Positions 4,558 through 7,843 of a stretch of 7,843 nucleotides of DNA are shown here, piece by piece (within the stretch, counting starts at the first letter, position 1; every line of letters begins with the position of its first letter). The position numbers and the translations under genes were made by a program. This DNA comes from JASMTM01 sp964441735 (lineage in GTDB: Bacteria > Thermotogota > Thermotogae > Petrotogales > Kosmotogaceae). The notes beneath the pieces are model-generated. The model searched no databases. It had not been told where the DNA came from and saw only the letters and a list, made by a program, of their open reading frames with translations. The stretch is from assembly GCA_964441735.1 (NCBI GenBank), contig CAYTVB010000077.1, positions 1 through 7,843 of the forward strand. The letters run 5' to 3'.

Positions 4558-5712
4558 ATGGAAATACTTTTCAAAGGAGCCACTATTTACCCTATTTCAG
4601 CCAAACCATTTAAAGGCGATATTCTTATCAAAGATGGTTTAATTGCTGATATAGATGAAACGATAAACGCTTCAAATGCAGAAATTGTAGATGTAAGTGG
4701 TAAGTATATTTTTCCGGGTTTTATTGATGCCCACTCTCATATCGGTGTTTCTGAAGAGGGTGTTGGTTATCATTATGATGACACAAACGAGATGACAGAC
4801 CCCATAACAGCAGAAGTAAGAGTTCTTGATGCCTTCTATCCTGAAGATAGTGCAATAAACAGGGCTCTAGCCGGAGGCGTAACCACGGTTTTTGTTGTTC
4901 CAGGAAGTGCCAATCCCGTGGGAGGCCAGGGAGCAATTATTAAATTTAAATCAAAGATCGTAGATGAAATGGTATTGAAGGAACCTGCAGGATTAAAAAT
5001 GGCAACAGGCGAAAACCCAAAACGAGTCTATGGAGAAAGAAAACAAATGCCCGGTACGAGGCTTGGTGTCGGAGCCATTATAAGGAAATATTTTCAGAAA
5101 GTCAGAAACTACATGAAGAAAAAAGAAAATGCATTGAAAGAAAACAAAGAATTCGACGAAATAGATATTCAACTTGAAATTGGAGAAAAAATATTGAAAA
5201 AAGAAATACCCGCAAGAATCCACGCCCATAGAGCAGACGATATTCTGACGGGTATAAGAATTGCCAACGAATTTGATTTTGATGCGGTAATCGAACACGC
5301 AACAGAAGGCTATAAAATCGCAGATTATTTAAAGAAGAAAAATGTTCCCGTTGTTTTAGGTCCATTATTTGGTTCCAGATCAAAGCTGGAACTAAAAGAT
5401 GCTACCTATGAAGCAGTTAAAATAATTAATGAGAAGGGTATACTGGCTGCTATGATGTGTGATCACCCTGTACTACATCTTGAACACGCAAATATCAACC
5501 TTGGTGCTGCTTTAAGATACGGTTCAAAAGAAGAAGATTTATTGAAAATGGTAACCATAAATTCAGCAAAGATTATTGGTTTAGATAACAGAACCGGTAC
5601 GCTGGAAAAAGGTAAAGATGCTGATCTTGTAATTTGGAATGAACACCCCTTTAATCTTCGCGCAAAGGCTGAGCAGGTTTATATTGAAGGCAAGAAGGTA
5701 TTTTCAATATAA
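4558..5712 (+). CDS. Amidohydrolase, imidazolonepropionase-like
   Basis: This 384-residue cytosolic metal-dependent hydrolase belongs to the amidohydrolase superfamily. An N-terminal beta-sandwich part (1-53) leads into the metal motif PGFIDAHSH (53-61; ligands His59 and His61). The motif GLKMATGENPKRVYG (145-159) is typical of the imidazolonepropionase-like group. Further predicted metal or catalytic residues are His222 and/or His224 in IHAHRADD, His247 in IEHA, and Asp302 in CDHP. The C-terminus returns to the sandwich with GTLEKGKDADLVIWNEHPF (347-365), found across the superfamily. A Lys/Glu-rich helical insert lies at about 180-215. Length is normal. The substrate cannot be deduced; related enzymes cleave cyclic amides or act as peptidases, and no histidine-degradation genes are adjacent. 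It is monocistronic, and the start is fixed by GGAGGTG at 4545-4551. Confidence 0.85.
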   Translation: MEILFKGATIYPISAKPFKGDILIKDGLIADIDETINASNAEIVDVSGKYIFPGFIDAHSHIGVSEEGVGYHYDDTNEMTDPITAEVRVLDAFYPEDSAINRALAGGVTTVFVVPGSANPVGGQGAIIKFKSKIVDEMVLKEPAGLKMATGENPKRVYGERKQMPGTRLGVGAIIRKYFQKVRNYMKKKENALKENKEFDEIDIQLEIGEKILKKEIPARIHAHRADDILTGIRIANEFDFDAVIEHATEGYKIADYLKKKNVPVVLGPLFGSRSKLELKDATYEAVKIINEKGILAAMMCDHPVLHLEHANINLGAALRYGSKEEDLLKMVTINSAKIIGLDNRTGTLEKGKDADLVIWNEHPFNLRAKAEQVYIEGKKVFSI

Positions 5713-5733
5713 GTAATATTAAAAAAAGAATTT

Positions 5734-5760
5734 GGGCCCGGAATCCCGGACCCTTTATTT
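5734..5760 (+). terminator. Rho-independent terminator after the amidohydrolase gene
   Basis: GGGCCCGG (5734-5741) pairs with CCGGACCC (5746-5753) around AATC with a single C-A mismatch, followed by the T-rich run TTTATTTTCTTT. An A run upstream (5720-5727) could let it work on the other strand too. Confidence 0.85.
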
Positions 5761-5785
5761 TCTTTAAATTCTGATTATGAGACAT

Positions 5786-5813
5786 TTGAATTACAATTTA
5801 AACTTGTTATAAT
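5786..5813 (+). promoter_or_regulatory. Promoter of the encapsulin operon
   Basis: A perfect -10 TATAAT (5808-5813) lies 16 bases after TTGAAT (5786-5791); reading the -35 as TTTGAA gives 17. Transcription would start near 5820, leaving a leader of about 20 bases that is mostly the ribosome binding site AAGGAGGG. No iron-box-like dyad is obvious, so iron control by a Fur-type repressor is not supported by what I see. Confidence 0.65.
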
Positions 5814-5838
5814 TATATATAAAAGGAGGGATGAAATT

Positions 5839-6168
5839 ATGTATCATGAAGATTTAAATGAGCTTTCCGAAAAGGCAAAAGATATTAGTAGAGCATTGAA
5901 CAGCTTAAAAGAAGAGATTGAAGCAGTTGATTGGTATAATCAAAGAGCCGATGTAACAAAAGATGAAGAGGTCAAAGCAATCGTAGAACACAATCGTGAT
6001 GAAGAAATAGAACATGCTGCAATGATTATTGAATGGTTAAGAAGAAATATGCCAGCCTGGGACGAAGAGTTGAAAACATATTTATTTACCAAAGGCTCAA
6101 TAACGGAACTTGAGGAAAATGAAGACGGAGAATCTTCAGGCAACGATTTGGGACTCAGCAAAAAGTAG
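5839..6168 (+). CDS. Encapsulated ferritin-like protein (encapsulin cargo)
   Basis: This 109-residue two-helix protein is the encapsulin-associated ferritin type, which assembles into ring-shaped multimers whose subunit interfaces build a ferroxidase site that oxidises Fe(II). Helix 1 carries EEIEAVDWYNQRA (25-37) and helix 2 HNRDEEIEHAAM (51-62). By comparison with Rhodospirillum rubrum EncFtn as I recall it, Glu26, Glu56 and His59 would be the iron ligands, Glu25 and Glu28 an entry site, and Tyr33 a second-shell residue; all are present. After a flexible acidic linker (90-100), the tail GNDLGLSKK (101-109) resembles the targeting peptide that docks cargo on the inner shell wall. It is the first gene of the operon, directly before the shell gene. 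There is no cysteine. The start at 5839 suits AAGGAGGG; the ATG at 5831 is out of frame. Confidence 0.93.
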   Translation: MYHEDLNELSEKAKDISRALNSLKEEIEAVDWYNQRADVTKDEEVKAIVEHNRDEEIEHAAMIIEWLRRNMPAWDEELKTYLFTKGSITELEENEDGESSGNDLGLSKK

Positions 6169-6175
6169 GAGGTGA
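6167..6175 (+). promoter_or_regulatory. Encapsulin ribosome binding site overlapping the cargo stop codon
   Basis: AGGAGGTGA begins inside the TAG stop codon of the cargo gene (6166-6168) and ends four bases before the encapsulin ATG. Ribosomes finishing the cargo sit on the binding site of the shell gene, so translation is probably coupled. The site is near-perfect, suiting the high shell output needed. Confidence 0.85.
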
Positions 6176-6179
6176 AACA

Positions 6180-6974
6180 ATGGATTTTTTGAAAAGAAAT
6201 AAAGCTCCCATCACTGATGAAATATGGGAAGAGATTGATGATCGTGCGAGAGAAATACTAAAACCAGAGCTATATGCAAGAAAGTTCGTTGATATAGATG
6301 GACCACATGGCTGGGAATTTTCTGCTCAAGCCCTGGGAAGAGTTACAAAAATGCAGGAAGCTGCAGGTGTTTATTGGTCAAAAAGAGAAGTTCTTCCTCT
6401 TATTGAAATGAAGATACCCTTTGAATTAGATAAGAAGCTTCTCGACGATATAAATAGAGGCGATCCATCTGTGGATCTCGAGCCACTGGATGATGCCGCA
6501 AGAAAAATAGCAAAATTTGAGGATAATCTTATCTACACAGGATTGGAAAGTGCGAATATTGAAGGATTAAAAACTGTTCTCGAGGATAGAAAAACAAATG
6601 TTAAGGTTGACAGTCCTTCAGCCCTACTACAGGGTATAAATCAATCACTTTCAGAATTCACAAAAGAAGGGGTAGAAGGACCCTTTGCCCTCGTAATTGA
6701 CAGAAAACAGTGGTCAAAACTGATTGCAGAAAAACAGGGTTATCCTCTCAACAGACTTGTTAAGGACCTTCTCTCTGATGGAGAAATTATTCTCACACCA
6801 CGCTTTGAACATCCATTCTTGGTGTCTCTCAGAGGTGGAGATCTTAAGCTCGTTGTAGGACAGGACATGTCTCTTGGTTATGAAGGAGAGTTCAAGGATA
6901 AAGTAAGATTTTACTTTGTTGAATCCCTTACCTTCCAGATAGTTACACCGGAAGCTGTTCTCAGACTGGGATAA
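6180..6974 (+). CDS. Encapsulin shell protein, family 1
   Basis: This 264-residue protein has the HK97 phage-capsid fold and should form a hollow shell, probably 60 subunits as in T. maritima, enclosing the ferritin-like protein to store oxidised iron in the cytoplasm. Family hallmarks run from end to end: MDFLKRNKAPITDEIWEEID (1-20) of the cargo-binding N-terminal helix, LYARKFVDIDGPHGWEF (31-47), an E-loop about 50-72, LPLIEM (72-77), KFEDNLIYTG (112-121), GPFALVID (167-174), TPRFE (206-210) and GQDMSLGYEG (227-236). Length matches the T. maritima shell. Compared from memory, the FMN-stacking Trp87 there corresponds to Lys86 here, Arg79 to Lys78, and the five-fold pore loop (about 181-189) is one residue shorter without its His. 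No cysteine is present. A strong terminator follows, so cargo and shell make a two-gene operon. Confidence 0.95.
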   Translation: MDFLKRNKAPITDEIWEEIDDRAREILKPELYARKFVDIDGPHGWEFSAQALGRVTKMQEAAGVYWSKREVLPLIEMKIPFELDKKLLDDINRGDPSVDLEPLDDAARKIAKFEDNLIYTGLESANIEGLKTVLEDRKTNVKVDSPSALLQGINQSLSEFTKEGVEGPFALVIDRKQWSKLIAEKQGYPLNRLVKDLLSDGEIILTPRFEHPFLVSLRGGDLKLVVGQDMSLGYEGEFKDKVRFYFVESLTFQIVTPEAVLRLG

Positions 6975-6996
6975 TCAGATAGACTCATGATTGTTT

Positions 6997-7029
6997 AAGG
7001 ACATACTTTTTTATGAGTATGTCCTTTTT
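6997..7029 (+). terminator. Rho-independent terminator of the encapsulin operon
   Basis: AAGGACATACT (6997-7007) and AGTATGTCCTT (7016-7026) form a perfect 11-bp stem with an eight-base loop, followed by TTT. A competing helix is possible: ACTCATGA (6983-6990) can pair with TTATGAGT (7011-7018), overlapping the right arm, but it is weaker. Confidence 0.85.
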
Positions 7030-7042
7030 ACTATGTTATCGA

Positions 7043-7059
7043 AGGGGGAGCGGAAATTG
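7043..7059 (+). promoter_or_regulatory. Ribosome binding site and TTG start of the yifB-like gene
   Basis: AAGGGGGAG (7042-7050) lies six bases before TTG (7057-7059). An in-frame ATG exists at 7033, but it sits at the end of the upstream terminator, has no ribosome binding site, and would add eight residues the family does not usually have. TTG is therefore preferred. Confidence 0.7.
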
Positions 7060-7843
7060 AAGAGGTATGCTAGGGTAAAAAGTGTAACAACAATTGGTCT
7101 TGAAGTAGTAGAGGTAATTATCGAGGTAGATATTGATAAAAAAGCTGTTTTACATGAAATAGATGTGGTTGGCCTCGGAGATACAGTAATAAAAGAGAGC
7201 AAAAAACGTGTTAAGAGTGCCATGATAAATTCGGGTTTTTCTTTTCCTCAGGCAAGAATAACTATAAACCTTGCTCCCAGCGATGTGAAAAAAGAAGGTT
7301 CTTACCTCGATTTACCCATGGCTGTGGGTATACTGAAAGGATCCTCGGTGATAAAGGATGAACTGGATGATTATCTTTTCTTTGGAGAGCTCGGTCTTGA
7401 TGGAACCGTTAGAAAGGTAAGGGGCGTTCTCCCCATACTTCTTAGTCTGTTAAAACGCAAGAAAAAGCCCACGGTGATTCTGCCACATGGGAACAGATCT
7501 GAAGCTTCTGTGCTTAAAAACATAAAGGTTATCACAGTGAAAAAACTTGGAGAACTTGTTCAATTTCTCAATCATGAGATATCAAAAGTTCCTGTTGAAT
7601 ATGCTGAGCCAGTATTTCAACAAGAAGCAGACGAAGATATGTCAGATATTAAAGGACAGGAATTTGCCAAGCGAGCAGCAGAAATAGCTGCAGCTGGAGG
7701 ACATAACATCTTGCTTAAAGGTTCCCCGGGGTGTGGAAAAACTATGCTGGCAAGACGATTTCCCGGAATATTACCCAGGATGACTCTTGAAGAAGCAATA
7801 GAAACCACCAAAATATACAGTGTTTCGGGATTACTTGATAGTA
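7057..7843 (+). CDS. YifB/ComM family AAA+ ATPase, 5' part
   Basis: The visible 262 codons are the first half of a protein usually about 500 residues long; it runs off the window edge. The N-terminal ChlI-like domain carries VGLGDTVIKESKKRV (about 39-53) and YLDLPMAVGIL (about 82-92). The start of the Mg-chelatase-like AAA+ domain follows, with Walker A GSPGCGKT at residues 222-229. In naturally competent Proteobacteria, ComM is a helicase that promotes branch migration during transformation; in other bacteria the role of YifB is less clear. The gene starts 30 bases after the encapsulin terminator, and I see no good promoter in that gap. It may rely on read-through or a promoter hidden in the 3' end of the encapsulin gene. 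Recognition is strong; the start codon (TTG) is less certain. Confidence 0.88.
   Translation, partial: MKRYARVKSVTTIGLEVVEVIIEVDIDKKAVLHEIDVVGLGDTVIKESKKRVKSAMINSGFSFPQARITINLAPSDVKKEGSYLDLPMAVGILKGSSVIKDELDDYLFFGELGLDGTVRKVRGVLPILLSLLKRKKKPTVILPHGNRSEASVLKNIKVITVKKLGELVQFLNHEISKVPVEYAEPVFQQEADEDMSDIKGQEFAKRAAEIAAAGGHNILLKGSPGCGKTMLARRFPGILPRMTLEEAIETTKIYSVSGLLDS

Noticed and set aside
4993..5383. Overlapping minus-strand open frames of 101 and 93 codons
   Set aside because: They lie opposite the amidohydrolase reading frame, which has clear family motifs; they have low-complexity Phe/Leu/Ser-rich translations and no ribosome binding site.
5786..5838. Fur box or other iron operator upstream of the encapsulin operon
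   Set aside because: Expected from the iron-storage role, but I see no 19-bp dyad of that type; only promoter hexamers and the ribosome binding site are supported.
5940..6161. Minus-strand 73-codon open frame within the cargo gene
   Set aside because: It is a Ser-rich shadow of a strongly recognised ferritin-like coding sequence, without a start signal.
5839..6974. HK97-fold protein as evidence of a prophage
   Set aside because: The capsid fold here is an encapsulin with adjacent ferritin-like cargo; there are no portal, terminase, protease or tail genes in the window.
7011..7223. Minus-strand 70-codon open frame over the terminator and the start of the yifB-like gene
   Set aside because: It is antisense to a recognised coding sequence and runs through the terminator; the plus-strand TTG-started frame explains the region.

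Overview
The window looks like a piece of a Thermotogota chromosome, possibly Kosmotogaceae or Petrotogaceae. This rests on the encapsulin and its ferritin-like cargo, which closely resemble the Thermotoga maritima pair as I remember it. Low-to-moderate GC, strong GGAGGTGA ribosome binding sites and two TTG starts are compatible with that. The genus is inference.

Layout. Positions 1 to about 650 hold no convincing gene. They are a patchwork of short repeats: a 154-bp inverted-repeat element, perfect 19-bp direct repeats and a 33-bp tandem repeat. Next come a lone lipoprotein (705-1265) with its own terminator, then a three-gene operon of tiny proteins (1509-2268: DUF1659 family, DUF2922 family and an unknown 74-residue protein) behind a leader with mutually complementary inverted repeats. 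A bidirectional terminator separates this operon from a convergent HemW-like radical SAM gene on the minus strand (2299-3498). A 340-bp divergent intergenic region with a spaced inverted repeat lies before a secreted protein of unknown function (3839-4408). Then comes an amidohydrolase with a dyad between its predicted promoter and start codon (4558-5712).

The best understood unit is the encapsulin operon (5839-6974). A promoter with a perfect TATAAT box drives a ferritin-like cargo protein carrying a C-terminal targeting peptide, followed after 11 bases by the HK97-fold shell protein. Together they should form an iron-oxidising, iron-storing nanocompartment. Compared from memory with the T. 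maritima shell, the FMN-stacking tryptophan is replaced by lysine and the five-fold pore loop is one residue shorter. The window ends inside a YifB/ComM-family AAA+ ATPase gene (from 7057).

Most genes are bounded by clear rho-independent terminators, so transcription units are short: lipoprotein; DUF1659-DUF2922-unknown; HemW-like; secreted protein; amidohydrolase; cargo-encapsulin; yifB. I found no wholly new system. The most testable novelties are the competing repeats in the DUF1659 leader, the apparent flavin-less encapsulin, and the dyads in front of the amidohydrolase and secreted-protein genes.
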